The position numbers were made by a program, and so were the translations under genes. Positions 43,819 through 53,237 of a DNA stretch of 64,000 bases are shown here, in pieces (within the stretch, counting starts at the first letter, position 1; each line of letters begins with the position of its first letter). This DNA is from an uncultured Phycisphaerales bacterium (GTDB lineage Bacteria; Planctomycetota; Phycisphaerae; Tepidisphaerales; Tepidisphaeraceae): assembly GCA_903871935.1 (NCBI GenBank), contig CAIQIQ010000019.1:1-64000 (forward strand), read 5' to 3'. The notes beneath the pieces were generated by a model. The model did not search any database. It saw nothing but the letters and a program-made list of their open reading frames with translations, and was not told where the DNA came from.

Positions 43819-46800
43819 ATGAGATCATCCTTCACAGCAATTACCGCGTTGGCGATCCTTCTCGTAGGCGCATGCGCCCTCGCGGCGGACAACAACCTCC
43901 TGACCAACGCCTCCTTCGAGCAATTCGACAAGGCGATCCTGGAGCAGAAGGGCGCCAACGCTCAGCCCTTTGCCGGCTGGATATACAAGGTCTGGGAAGG
44001 GCAGTGCGAACTCCGCGGCAGCCCCGTTGCCCATTCGGGCAAGATGTCAGCGCTGCTGGTAGGGGGCATGGCCCCCAAGCAGCGAATCTGGCAGCAGCAG
44101 GAACTTGAGCCCGGTCGCTATCGCATCACTGGTTACATTCGCGGCTTGGACCTTGGCAAAGGCAACTTCGGCGCCACAACCGAGTTCATGTTCAATGAGG
44201 CCTACCTCCCTCTGGGCAAAGAAGGAACCTTTGGCTGGTCCAAAGTCACCTTCGTTGGCGAAGTGAAGGAGAAGAAGAAAGTCCAGGGCCCGTCATTCGG
44301 TTCGTGGTCGCCGGGATTCTTCTGGGTTGATGATGTGACCATGGAAAAAGTGGGCAACGATGTGCCCTTGACAGAGAAGCCCATCGTCGACAAGGAAGAA
44401 GCACCCCTCACGCCGCCGGGCAAGCTCGATGGAACCGCCATTCGCTGCCCCGACTGCGGCAGCCGCAATATGCCCGCCTGGAAGACCTGCTACGCCTGCG
44501 GATGGGTCATGGGGGAGAAGAAGCCGGCCGCGGCCGCCTTCACCGGCCCGGTCATCAAGCCGATCACTTCCTTCGAAGGCGATAATCCCTTCAACCAGGG
44601 CGATGGCAGCGACAAGGCCACCATCGTTGAAGAACACGCCACCGACGGCAAAAAGGCCATGAAACTCGCCCAGGACTGGGCGGTCACCAAAGGCACCTTC
44701 AATTGGGCCGGCTACGACTATCTCAAGTTCGATGCGTACACAGACGCCAAAGATGCCCTGACCCTGGGAATCGAGTTCTCCGATACCGCGACCTTTGGCT
44801 ACTGGGATCGCGTGAATTACTCGACGATCGTCCCACCGGGTCCGAGCACGATCATCATCCCCCTCAAGCAACTCTTCAAGGGTGAACGATCGCGTCCCGG
44901 CGGTCCGCTGAACCTCTCCGAGATCGTGAAGTGGGGTCTTGTCTTCTATGCCAAGCCCTCCGCGCCGCTGTACGTTGACAACATTCGCCTTGAGCGCGAT
45001 CTGGAAGGTGGCAAGCAGAACTTCGATGGCCTGTTCGCCTTTGATTTCCAGGTGGACAGCTCGATGCCGCTGATGGACGGTTTCACGCCGATCTACCCAT
45101 CCAGTGAATACACCGAGATGAAGGGCTACGGCTTCAAGAATGCCAAAATCCAGCCCGGCAACAACTTCGCCAATAACATGATGCAGCCCGATCCGCTGTA
45201 CCAGGACTTCGTCAACATCAATAGCGGCGATTTTGTGATTGACGTTCCCAACGGAAAGTACCGTGTGATGGTGAATGTGAACCGCCCCTCGGGATTCTGG
45301 GGCGACCTGCAGCGATTCACCAGGCGGACGATCTCCGCCCAGGGCAAGCAGGTTGTCACCGAGACCGAGGATGATGCCTCCTTCAAGAAGAAGTTCTTCA
45401 AGAACTATGGCCCGGACGACCTGCCCTCCGACAACGTCTGGGAGCGGTACGTCAAGAACTACGGCGAGAAGGTTTTCGACGTCGATGTCACCGACGGGCA
45501 ACTGCGCATCGGCTTTGAAGGCGATGGCAACGCCTTGTCGGCGATGATCGTCTACCCTCTGGACAAGCTCGCCGAAGGCCAGAAGTTCGTGAAGTGGGTC
45601 GAGCGGCAACGCCAATTCCACTTCGACAACAATTCCAAACGTATGGTCCATCAGCCCACGGGCGATGCGCTGGCGCCCAGCGATGCTGACAAAAAGAATG
45701 GTTACGTGGCCTTCGCGCGCGAAGTCATGAAGCCGGTTTACTACAACGACACACCCTTCAAGAGTGAACTGGGCAGGCCCGTCGCCGCCGATGCTTTCGC
45801 GGGTGAATATGCTCCGATGGCCCTGGCACTGTGTCCGCTCCAGGATCTGGGCAAAGTGACGGTAAGCGCCGGCGACCTTACCTGTGCCGCTGGAACGATC
45901 CCTGCCAGCGCCATCGACGTGGGCTACGTCTCCTATCGCTTGGCGCGCGTCACCGGCGACGGCACGGTTTACTCGATCAATCCGCGTTACGTCATGCCGA
46001 CCAATACCGTCGAGATGCCCAAAGACACCGTGCGGCGCTTCTGGCTGACCGCCAGAGTTCCCGCCGATGCCAAACCCGGCCTCTACAAGGGCAAGCTCAC
46101 CATCAAGCCCGAAAAGGGACAGGCCAGCGAGATGCCCGTCGAGCTTCGCATCCGCACCGGCTCCCTGGACGCCCTGGACATCCAGGCCGGCCCCTGGGGA
46201 TATCAGGTTCCCTACGTGGATGACGTCAAGTGTCTCAAGAAGATCCGCGAGTATGGCTTTACGATGTTCTCAAGCCCGCAGGTAGTCGGCTACCAGGGAT
46301 TCAAGGATGGCAAACCCGTCCTCGATTTCACGGCCGCGGACAAGCTGATGGCCACCGCCAAGGAAATGGGCTTCCAGTCCGTCATGTTCTATGGCTCGCT
46401 GATCAACGGCATTAACCCCTATGAGCAGGATCAGGCCCAGATGGCGGCCGCCGGCTTCAAGAACTACAGCGAGTTTATCAAGGCGGTATACACCGACGTC
46501 CAGAAGCACGCCGATGAGAAGGCCTGGATCACCTATCACGTCAATCTGGGTGATGAACCCAGTGGCGATGGCGTCGCCAAGTCCGCCCTCAATGCCGAGG
46601 CGTACCACAAGGCTTTCCCCAAGGGTCCTCCGTTCTTCTCGGCCGCCACCAGCCTGGAAGACATCGCCAAGGATCCCGAGCATGTCCGCCTGATCAAGGC
46701 CCTCCCGATTTCCAATCTCAACGGCCACAACGAAGAGGTCGTGAAGATGCTTCACGATGTCGGCAACGAGTGGGCGTTCTACAACGGCGGCGGCCGCTGG

Positions 46801-47202
46801 ACCTTCGGCGATTACATGTTCAAAGCTGCCAAGCAGTTTGGCATGAAGTTCCGCATCGACTGGCACTGGAACGTGACCATGGGCGATCCCTACTACCCGC
46901 TGGACAGCCGTGAGGATGAGTACGGCTGGTGCAACAGCAGTCCGCAAGGCGAACTGGTCCCCGCGCTGGACTTTGAGCTGCGCCGCGAGGGCCTGGGCGA
47001 CTACCGCCGCCTGCTGACGCTCCAGCACCTGGCCAAAGACAAAGCCGGCACGCCGGCCGCCGCCGCAGCGCAGAAACTCATCGACGACCGCATGGCATCC
47101 TTCAAGCTCGGCCAGCGCGACCACGATCCGCTGCTGGGCATCGACGATTGGGAGCAGTTCCGCGCAAAGGTTAACGATGCCATCGATGCGCTGCGGAAAT
47201 AG
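43819..47202 (+). CDS. Exported GH123-like glycoside hydrolase with internal zinc ribbon
   Basis: A 1,127-residue protein; ATG 43819, earlier in-frame starts possible. A signal peptide (TALAILLVGACALAADN) is followed by a carbohydrate-binding-like module (~30-190), then an unusual four-cysteine segment CPDCGSRNMPAWKTCYACGW (C210, C213, C224, C227), a second binding module (~245-390), a beta-sandwich domain and the DUF4091/GH123-type half with GDEP (D912-E913), matching the Asp-Glu pair of GH123. Same architecture as 9085-12411 but with the zinc-ribbon insertion. Likely releases N-acetylated sugars from glycans; substrate unproven. Followed by another exported protein 19 bp later. Confidence 0.7.
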   Translation: MRSSFTAITALAILLVGACALAADNNLLTNASFEQFDKAILEQKGANAQPFAGWIYKVWEGQCELRGSPVAHSGKMSALLVGGMAPKQRIWQQQELEPGRYRITGYIRGLDLGKGNFGATTEFMFNEAYLPLGKEGTFGWSKVTFVGEVKEKKKVQGPSFGSWSPGFFWVDDVTMEKVGNDVPLTEKPIVDKEEAPLTPPGKLDGTAIRCPDCGSRNMPAWKTCYACGWVMGEKKPAAAAFTGPVIKPITSFEGDNPFNQGDGSDKATIVEEHATDGKKAMKLAQDWAVTKGTFNWAGYDYLKFDAYTDAKDALTLGIEFSDTATFGYWDRVNYSTIVPPGPSTIIIPLKQLFKGERSRPGGPLNLSEIVKWGLVFYAKPSAPLYVDNIRLERDLEGGKQNFDGLFAFDFQVDSSMPLMDGFTPIYPSSEYTEMKGYGFKNAKIQPGNNFANNMMQPDPLYQDFVNINSGDFVIDVPNGKYRVMVNVNRPSGFWGDLQRFTRRTISAQGKQVVTETEDDASFKKKFFKNYGPDDLPSDNVWERYVKNYGEKVFDVDVTDGQLRIGFEGDGNALSAMIVYPLDKLAEGQKFVKWVERQRQFHFDNNSKRMVHQPTGDALAPSDADKKNGYVAFAREVMKPVYYNDTPFKSELGRPVAADAFAGEYAPMALALCPLQDLGKVTVSAGDLTCAAGTIPASAIDVGYVSYRLARVTGDGTVYSINPRYVMPTNTVEMPKDTVRRFWLTARVPADAKPGLYKGKLTIKPEKGQASEMPVELRIRTGSLDALDIQAGPWGYQVPYVDDVKCLKKIREYGFTMFSSPQVVGYQGFKDGKPVLDFTAADKLMATAKEMGFQSVMFYGSLINGINPYEQDQAQMAAAGFKNYSEFIKAVYTDVQKHADEKAWITYHVNLGDEPSGDGVAKSALNAEAYHKAFPKGPPFFSAATSLEDIAKDPEHVRLIKALPISNLNGHNEEVVKMLHDVGNEWAFYNGGGRWTFGDYMFKAAKQFGMKFRIDWHWNVTMGDPYYPLDSREDEYGWCNSSPQGELVPALDFELRREGLGDYRRLLTLQHLAKDKAGTPAAAAAQKLIDDRMASFKLGQRDHDPLLGIDDWEQFRAKVNDAIDALRK

Positions 47203-47221
47203 CTTACATTGGGAGCTACAA

Positions 47222-48817
47222 ATGAAACGCTTCACACACTTCGTAGCATGTCTGCTGGTATTGGTGTTGGGTGGCGCGGCATCAGCGCAGGAGAAGATGC
47301 CGCAGCGCTGGAATTACGCCAGCGCCAATCTCAACAGCGATGCGGGATTAAAGACCTTCATGGACGTCATGCAGCAGTCCAAGGATGTCGGCTGCACCCA
47401 CATCCTCATGCCCGAGGGCGGGTGGTTGAAGCAGGCGGACAATCCAGCCTATCAGGCCCGGGTTGACCAGGTGCAGGCAAAGGCGACCGAACTGGGGCTC
47501 ACGATCGTTCCCTGCGTCTACAAGATCGGGTACTCCGGCGGTTATCTCGGCTTCGACAAGAATCTCGCCGCGGGCATGCCCGTCAAGGACATGGTATTTG
47601 CGGTTAAAGGCAAGACTGCCGTCGTCGATCCGGCCGGCGCGCTGGATGTATCAAATGTGAAAGAGGGCGCTGGCACACTCAAATGCCAGCCGTTCATGCA
47701 CTATCGCATTACCATCCTTACCAGCGAGCAGCCGTCCAGAGGTGAGGGAACGGTGCAGGTCACCAGCCAGCCCGGATCGCGTGTGCACACGCGCTCCAAT
47801 GCGCAAGTCAGCAAGCAGGGCGACAAGTGGCTGGTCACCACCACGTTCAACAGCCTTCAGGCCACCGACCTGCGCTTCTCATGCCGCGTCAAGGGCATTA
47901 CCGATCTGAAGATCGAGCCGGCCGGCACACTGCTGGTCGTCCGCCGTGCCATGTGTCCGCTGAAGGTGACCAATGAGGATGGCACTCTCACCTACGAAGA
48001 GGGCAAGGATTTCGTCAAAATCGAAGATCCCATGATCTCCGGCAAGATGGAGGGCGAATTCGAGGACCACAAGCCCGCCGACATCACCATCGCCGATGGC
48101 TCGCGCATCAAGGATGGCGACAAGATCAAGGTCTCCTTCTTCCACACCCAGAGGCTCGGCAGTGACCAGGATTGCATCTCCATGGATGATCCGGCCGTCT
48201 TCAAGATCATGGAGCGCGACATCGTCAACTGCCAGAAGGTGTGGAAGCCCGCCGGCGTCTTCATGAACTACGACGAGATCCGCCTGGGCGGCTGGGAAGT
48301 CCAGCCCGACGGCAAGCAACTCAAGCCCGGCGAATTGCTGGCCAATCATGTCAAGAAGGGGATCGAGATGATCCGCCAATATGCCCCCAACGCCAAGATC
48401 TACACGTGGTCGGACATGTTCACCCCCTTGCACAACGCCCGGCCGTTCTCCACCAAAGGCTATTACTACCTCGTGAATGGCAACTGGGATGGTGCATGGG
48501 AAGGGCTCCCCAAAGATGTCATCATCATGAACTGGTACTCGCCGACCGCCGAGGGGATAAAATTCTTCGCCGACCGTGGCAACCCGCAGGTCCTCTGCGG
48601 CTACTACGATGGCACCAGTACCGATGCCATGAAGAAGAACATCACCAACTGGATGAAGGTATCGCAAGGCCAACCGCAGATGCAGGGCTTCATGTACACC
48701 ACCTGGAGACGCAACTACAAGAATCTCAAGGAATACTTCCAACTGGTCGACACCTACGACCAGTGGGGCAAAGGCGCTCAAGCCGCCCCCGAAAAAGAGC
48801 CCGGCGTGGCCCAATAA
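47222..48817 (+). CDS. Exported TIM-barrel-type hypothetical protein (GH-like)
   Basis: A 531-residue protein, ATG 47222 with GGGAGCTACAA upstream. Signal peptide VACLLVLVLGGAASAQEK. The layout suggests a TIM barrel interrupted by a beta domain (~130-290): GCTHILMPEGGWLKQ, LGLTIVPCVYKIG, VFMNYDEIRLGG, NAKIYTWSDMF, VIIMNWYSP. The N-Y-D-E-I-R and W-S-D segments may hold acidic catalytic residues as in hexosaminidase-type glycosidases, but the family is not certain. It closes the transcription unit, before the terminator at 48847. Confidence 0.65.
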   Translation: MKRFTHFVACLLVLVLGGAASAQEKMPQRWNYASANLNSDAGLKTFMDVMQQSKDVGCTHILMPEGGWLKQADNPAYQARVDQVQAKATELGLTIVPCVYKIGYSGGYLGFDKNLAAGMPVKDMVFAVKGKTAVVDPAGALDVSNVKEGAGTLKCQPFMHYRITILTSEQPSRGEGTVQVTSQPGSRVHTRSNAQVSKQGDKWLVTTTFNSLQATDLRFSCRVKGITDLKIEPAGTLLVVRRAMCPLKVTNEDGTLTYEEGKDFVKIEDPMISGKMEGEFEDHKPADITIADGSRIKDGDKIKVSFFHTQRLGSDQDCISMDDPAVFKIMERDIVNCQKVWKPAGVFMNYDEIRLGGWEVQPDGKQLKPGELLANHVKKGIEMIRQYAPNAKIYTWSDMFTPLHNARPFSTKGYYYLVNGNWDGAWEGLPKDVIIMNWYSPTAEGIKFFADRGNPQVLCGYYDGTSTDAMKKNITNWMKVSQGQPQMQGFMYTTWRRNYKNLKEYFQLVDTYDQWGKGAQAAPEKEPGVAQ

Positions 48818-48846
48818 GGGAATCAGCCGAGCCTAAGTTGTCGATC

Positions 48847-48880
48847 AAAAGGCGCCCATCGCGAGATGGGCGCCTTTGCT
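48847..48880 (+). terminator. Rho-independent terminator
   Basis: AAAA then GGCGCCCATC-GCGA-GATGGGCGCC (10-bp perfect stem, tetraloop) followed by TTT. It ends the 40326-48817 unit. Confidence 0.9.
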
Positions 48881-48949
48881 CTTACCGCGTCGCATCCACC
48901 GTGAGCGTTCCTTGCGTCCTCCGCCCGCGCGGCTTAGCCTACCGCTGCC

Positions 48950-50041
48950 ATGATCAAACTCGAAGGCTTCAGGAATCCTCATACGCCCAACTGGCCCGGT
49001 CTGCTGGCGAATCTTGCCCGCAAGGGAACGCCCGATCGCGTCTATCACATGGAACTATTCCACGACCCCGAAGTGCAGGATGCGCTGTGCGAGCGGTTTG
49101 CCATCCGCCCCAAGCTCCCGCGCGATCACAAGTTCGCCGGCTACGAGCGCATGGCGCTGGTCAACCGCCTGGTCGGCTGGGACTACGTCTGCATCTGGCC
49201 GGGTGGGCTAGGCTTTGAGTTCCACAACGCCACGGTGGATGACGTTGGCGATCTGAAGCGCACTTCCGGCCGGACGTTCCGTGATGAGCACACCGGCCCG
49301 ATCTCCAGTTGGGAAGACTTCAAGAAATTCAAGTGGCCCGACCCCACCTCACCCGAGGTTACCGCCCCGTTTGAGTGGTGCAGCCAGCACATCCCTGAGG
49401 ATATGGCCCTGGTCGCCTTCACCGGCCACATCTGCGAGGAACTCTCCTGGCTCTTCGGCTTCGAGACCCTCTGCTTCCTGCTCTATGATCAGCCCGACCT
49501 CGTGCAGGCCGTGGCCGACAAACTCTTCGCCATGTACGACGTCGCGGTTGCCCGCATGCTCCAGTTCCCACGCGTCAAGATGGTCTGGGCCACCGATGAC
49601 ATGGGCTACCGGACCGGCACGCTGATCGGCCCGAAGGAAATGCGCCATTACGTGCTCAAGACGCACAAGCGACTGGCCGCTCTATCCCATGCTGCCGGCC
49701 GGCCGTACCTGCTGCACTCCTGCGGCAACCTGACCGACATCATTGATGACCTGATCGACGATGTGAAGATTGACGCCAAACACAGCTTCGAGGACACGAT
49801 CGAGGATGTCCGGCAGGCCAAGAATACCTACGGTCGCCGCATCGCCATGATCGGCGGCCTCGACGTCGATTTCCTCTGCCGCAGCGACGAACAGGCGATC
49901 CGCGGCCGTGTTCGGGATACCCTCGACAAATGCCTCCCCGGCGGCGGTTACTGCCTGGGAACCGGCAACAGCGTCGCCAACTACATCCCCTTGGACAATT
50001 ACCTGGCCATGGTCGATGAGGGCATGCTGTATGGCAGATGA
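48950..50041 (+). CDS. URO-D/MtaA-like zinc methyltransferase
   Basis: A 363-residue cytosolic TIM-barrel protein of the uroporphyrinogen decarboxylase superfamily. It contains LLHSCGNLTDIID, the H-x-C zinc ligands of MtaA/MtbA-type corrinoid:coenzyme M-like methyltransferases, and a downstream cysteine in GGYCLGTGNSVAN, completing the H-x-C...C set. FLLYDQPDLVQAVADKLF and the preceding HICEELSWLFGF are typical. It is therefore more likely a methyl-transfer enzyme than heme-pathway HemE. Separate from the MttB unit by a terminator but only 5 kb away, so it could be the second methyltransferase for that MttB (inference). Confidence 0.8.
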   Translation: MIKLEGFRNPHTPNWPGLLANLARKGTPDRVYHMELFHDPEVQDALCERFAIRPKLPRDHKFAGYERMALVNRLVGWDYVCIWPGGLGFEFHNATVDDVGDLKRTSGRTFRDEHTGPISSWEDFKKFKWPDPTSPEVTAPFEWCSQHIPEDMALVAFTGHICEELSWLFGFETLCFLLYDQPDLVQAVADKLFAMYDVAVARMLQFPRVKMVWATDDMGYRTGTLIGPKEMRHYVLKTHKRLAALSHAAGRPYLLHSCGNLTDIIDDLIDDVKIDAKHSFEDTIEDVRQAKNTYGRRIAMIGGLDVDFLCRSDEQAIRGRVRDTLDKCLPGGGYCLGTGNSVANYIPLDNYLAMVDEGMLYGR

Positions 50042-50087
50042 TCTTTTGCACCGTTGGCGCTTCTGGCCCAGGGCCTAGTGTCCGAAC

Positions 50088-50495
50088 ATGAATCACTCTG
50101 AAAAAGTCCTCGTGGTACTCTTGCGGCTTTCGGCGGTTCTGCTGCTGGTTGCCTTGATTCCTGCCGTCATGCCGTTCGCATGGATGAAGGACATCCACCG
50201 GCTTCTGGGAATGGGCGAACTTCCCGAAGGGCCGATCATGAGCTATCTCACCCGTTCGTTGTCCGCCATGTATGCGTTGCACGGAGCTCTGGTTTTCTTT
50301 GTTTCTCTGGACGTTCGCCGTTACCTGCCCCTGGTGAAGTTCATCGCCATCCTGGGGATCATGTTCGGCGTCGGGATGCTGGTTCTAGACCTCGCAGTCG
50401 CGATGCCACCGTTATGGATTGCTGGTGAAGGTCCGTTCATCATCGTCCTCGGTGGCGTCATGCTCCGGCTGACGGCGCGAGTCCAACCCGCGTAG
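50088..50495 (+). CDS. Small four-helix membrane protein
   Basis: A 135-residue protein with about four transmembrane helices (VLVVLLRLSAVLLLVALIP, ALHGALVFFVS, FIAILGIMFGVGMLVLDLA, FIIVLGGVMLRL). No catalytic motif seen. Conserved-looking hypothetical, probably of planctomycete distribution. It follows the MtaA-like gene by 46 bp. No clear ribosome-binding site. Confidence 0.6.
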   Translation: MNHSEKVLVVLLRLSAVLLLVALIPAVMPFAWMKDIHRLLGMGELPEGPIMSYLTRSLSAMYALHGALVFFVSLDVRRYLPLVKFIAILGIMFGVGMLVLDLAVAMPPLWIAGEGPFIIVLGGVMLRLTARVQPA

Positions 50496-50572
50496 CGCCG
50501 GTGACCCCACCGTCCGCCTGCATTCCGAATCCCTGAACACCGAGCGAGGTACAGGCAGCAGGGCCTTCCGTC

Positions 50573-50695
50573 CGTATCTTAAGCCCCAACGGGGCGCAAG
50601 TGCACAGCCCAGGGCAAGGCGTACCCGCCGCCCTGGGTATCGTCGTCACAAGAACAAAGAGCCCTGCAAGGGCGAGACAATGATCGGAAGATACG
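50573..50695. repeat. Cloverleaf-like intergenic element (three hairpins inside an outer stem)
   Basis: Outer inverted repeats CGTATCTT (50573-50580) and AAGATACG (50688-50695) enclose GCCCC-AAC-GGGGC (50583-50595), a long two-part hairpin CCCAGGGC-AA-GGCG/CGCC-GCCCTGGG (50608-50637) and GCCCT-GCA-AGGGC (50661-50673). The combination resembles widely dispersed planctomycete/verrucomicrobial interspersed repeats as I recall them. The rest of 50496-51071 shows no convincing gene; a 67-residue minus frame at 50791-50994 is unsupported. Confidence 0.65.
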
Positions 50696-51071
50696 AGACA
50701 CCACCCAATCAACAGCACCATTCCCAACACCGCACCTCATACCGCCTTGGGTTCGCAGCCAGCCCACAGAATCTGCCGGGATCGCCGTCTTCATCGAGTC
50801 GGCGGAGCAGAAGGCTGAGTAGTAACGTCCCAGAACCCCGCCGTGGGCGGTGGGCGCAAACCGTTTCCTCTCTCGATGTCTTCTATCAGAAACAGGATCG
50901 TGTCATATGCCAGATACGCTTGAGCGAAGTCCACGCTGGCCAGGTCGTCGCCGGGGATCGTCGGGGGGATACGCGGCCGGGAGTGTTTAGCCACGCACCA
51001 ACGGGCTGACGCCCGCTGCTCCTTGGGGGCATGGGGTTGTCGCGAGGCTTGTCATCGCGGATAGTAGGGGC

Positions 51072-52544
51072 GTGCCACACTGGTTCTACATCGTTTTGGT
51101 GTTTGTTTTCGGGTCGTGCATTGGGAGTTTTCTCAATGTGGTGGTCTGGCGGTTGCCGCGGGGGAAGAGTCTTTTGTGGCCGCCGTCGGCGTGCCCGAAG
51201 TGCGGGCATCAACTGGGGGCGCGGGACAATATCCCGGTTTTTGGCTGGGTTTTTCTGGGTGGGAAGTGTCGGTATTGCCGGGCACCGGTGTCGGTGCGGT
51301 ATCCGATTATCGAGGCGATAACGGGGTTGCTGTTTGTCGTCTACTATGTGGCGTTCTTCGTGTATGGGCTGGGGCCGAGCCTGACGACGTATGACAGTTG
51401 GGGCGGGCCGGAGCATATGGTGTTGCGGGCGATTGAGCAGGACTGGGGGATCTATGTGCTGAGCGTGGTGCTGGTGAGCATGCTGCTGGCGGCCAGCCTG
51501 ATCGATGCTGAGTTGTATATCATCCCGATTGAGTTGCCCTGGACTGTGGCGGTCGTGGCGTTTGTGGGATATGCGCTGATTGCGAGCCCGCGGCAGCCGG
51601 GGGCACTGATGGCCGGGCCGGTGGGCGGGGCGTTTGCGGCCGGGGGGGCGATTGGGCTCTTGATCGCCAATGTGTTGCTGTGGCTGAAGGTTCTGCCGCG
51701 CAGCTTTCCGCAGGGCGAGCCGATCCTGGAATGGGAGCGGAAGGAGATGGAGAAGACGCTGGCGGAGGAGAAGAAACTGAAGGAGGAGGGGAAGGATGCG
51801 AAGGTTTTCGAGGAGCCGGAAAAGGCTTCGGCGTCGCCGGTGCTGATCGGGGTGGTGGGAGTTGTGGGCCTGGTGGGGCTGGGATGGCTGCTTTGGATGC
51901 TGACGCAGAATGCGGCGATGGCGATTGCGGTGGCGAGCGTGGTCGGACTTTGGTTTGCAGCGCATGTGGGGATTGGGGCGAAGATCTCAGAGGAGTTGCA
52001 GGAACAGGAAGAACTGCCTCCGGTGGCGACGAAGGGAGAGATTCGCAGGCAGATGCTGATTGAGGTGGGGTTTGCGTTGATCCCAATCGTATTGGCGCTC
52101 GGGGCGGCCGGTTGTGCGCTGTATGTGCCATCGCTGCGCATTTGGTGGGGAGAGATGATTGGCCAGAATGCGTGGCTGAGCGGGTTGTTGGGAAGTGTGC
52201 TGGGAGCGCTGGTGGCGGGGGGAGCAATCTGGGTGACGCGGGCGCTGGCGACGCTGGCGCTGGGACGGGTGGCGATGGGACAGGGGGATACCCATCTGAT
52301 GATCGGAATCGGGGCGGTGCTGGGGGCGGGACCGTCGGTTCTGGTGTTTTTCATCGCGCCGTTTGCGGGGCTGGCAATGGGGCTTTACAGGTGGGTGAGC
52401 AAGGGGGCGAGGGAGATGCCGTACGGGCCATACCTGAGCCTGGCGGCGGCGGTGGTGATCCTGCTGTATCGATACGTGGCCGATTACTTCGCGCCGTCGC
52501 TGGCAGTGATCGGGGATATGCTGAGGCAGTGGATGGGAGGATGA
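51072..52544 (+). CDS. pilD: Type IV prepilin peptidase (A24) with a large insertion
   Basis: A 490-residue membrane protein starting GTG 51072 (TAGGGGC upstream). SCIGSFLNVVVWRLPRG and the zinc-binding CPKCGHQLGARDNIPVFGWVFLGGKCRYCRAP are the hallmark N-methylase region. The two catalytic aspartates lie in LLAASLIDAELYIIP and GRVAMGQGDTHLMIG. The family is normally about 230-300 residues; here ~200 residues are inserted between them, including a charged cytosolic stretch (EWERKEMEKTLAEEKKL) and extra helices. Should process type IV pilin or type II secretion pseudopilins; no pilin gene is in the window. Confidence 0.85.
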   Translation: MPHWFYIVLVFVFGSCIGSFLNVVVWRLPRGKSLLWPPSACPKCGHQLGARDNIPVFGWVFLGGKCRYCRAPVSVRYPIIEAITGLLFVVYYVAFFVYGLGPSLTTYDSWGGPEHMVLRAIEQDWGIYVLSVVLVSMLLAASLIDAELYIIPIELPWTVAVVAFVGYALIASPRQPGALMAGPVGGAFAAGGAIGLLIANVLLWLKVLPRSFPQGEPILEWERKEMEKTLAEEKKLKEEGKDAKVFEEPEKASASPVLIGVVGVVGLVGLGWLLWMLTQNAAMAIAVASVVGLWFAAHVGIGAKISEELQEQEELPPVATKGEIRRQMLIEVGFALIPIVLALGAAGCALYVPSLRIWWGEMIGQNAWLSGLLGSVLGALVAGGAIWVTRALATLALGRVAMGQGDTHLMIGIGAVLGAGPSVLVFFIAPFAGLAMGLYRWVSKGAREMPYGPYLSLAAAVVILLYRYVADYFAPSLAVIGDMLRQWMGG

Positions 52545-52612
52545 GCGAAAGAGCGGAAAGCCGAAAGGGGGGTGGTTGACGTTGGGTGGGGGGGCAATAG
52601 CATGGCGGGGAT

Positions 52613-53230
52613 ATGGCGATTGCGATCATAGATTATGGGATGGCGAACCTGCGCTCGGTGCAGAAGGGGTTTGCGCAGGTGGGGGTGGCGACGGAGATCA
52701 TTGACGATCCAGCGATGGCGAGCGGGTTTGACCGGCTGGTGCTGCCGGGGGTTGGGGCTTTTCAGGATGCGGTGGCGACGCTGAGGGCGAAGGGGTGGGA
52801 CCAGGTGGTGATCGGGCACATCAATGCTGGACGGCCGCTGCTGGGGATTTGCCTGGGGCTGCAGATGCTATTTGATGTGGGATATGAAGATGGTGAGCAT
52901 AAGGGCTTGGGAGTGATTCCGGGGAAGTGCGTGCGATTTGATGTGGACAGGGCGTATGGACTGAAGGTGCCGCACATGGGGTGGAATCAGGTGAACGTTG
53001 TTCGGCCCTGCCCGCTGTATCGGGGGATTGAGGCGGGATCAGGCGTATATTTCGTGCACAGCTATCATGTGCAGCCAGTAGATCAGGCCGTGGTGGCGAC
53101 GACGACAGAATATGGACGGGAGTTTGTGTCGAGCATCTGGCGTGAGAATGTCATGGCGACGCAGTTTCACCCGGAGAAGAGCCAGGCGGTGGGGTTAAAG
53201 ATACTGGAGAATTTCGCGAAGAGTCTCTAG
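52613..53230 (+). CDS. hisH: Imidazole glycerol phosphate synthase subunit HisH
   Basis: A 205-residue glutamine amidotransferase that feeds ammonia to HisF in histidine synthesis. It starts AIAIIDYGMANLRSVQKGF, has LPGVGAFQDAV, the nucleophile elbow PLLGICLGLQMLFD and the ATQFHPEKSQ histidine-glutamate pair. Length typical. ATG 52613 follows GGGGATATGG. No hisA, hisF or other his genes are adjacent, so it is detached from the usual his operon. Convergent with the parvulin gene, 7 bp apart. Confidence 0.95.
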   Translation: MAIAIIDYGMANLRSVQKGFAQVGVATEIIDDPAMASGFDRLVLPGVGAFQDAVATLRAKGWDQVVIGHINAGRPLLGICLGLQMLFDVGYEDGEHKGLGVIPGKCVRFDVDRAYGLKVPHMGWNQVNVVRPCPLYRGIEAGSGVYFVHSYHVQPVDQAVVATTTEYGREFVSSIWRENVMATQFHPEKSQAVGLKILENFAKSL

Positions 53231-53237
53231 GCGGAGC

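Noticed and set aside
50791-50994. 67-residue minus frame in the intergenic region before the prepilin peptidase
   Set aside because: Part of it looks protein-like, but there is no ribosome-binding site or recognisable family, so it was not called.
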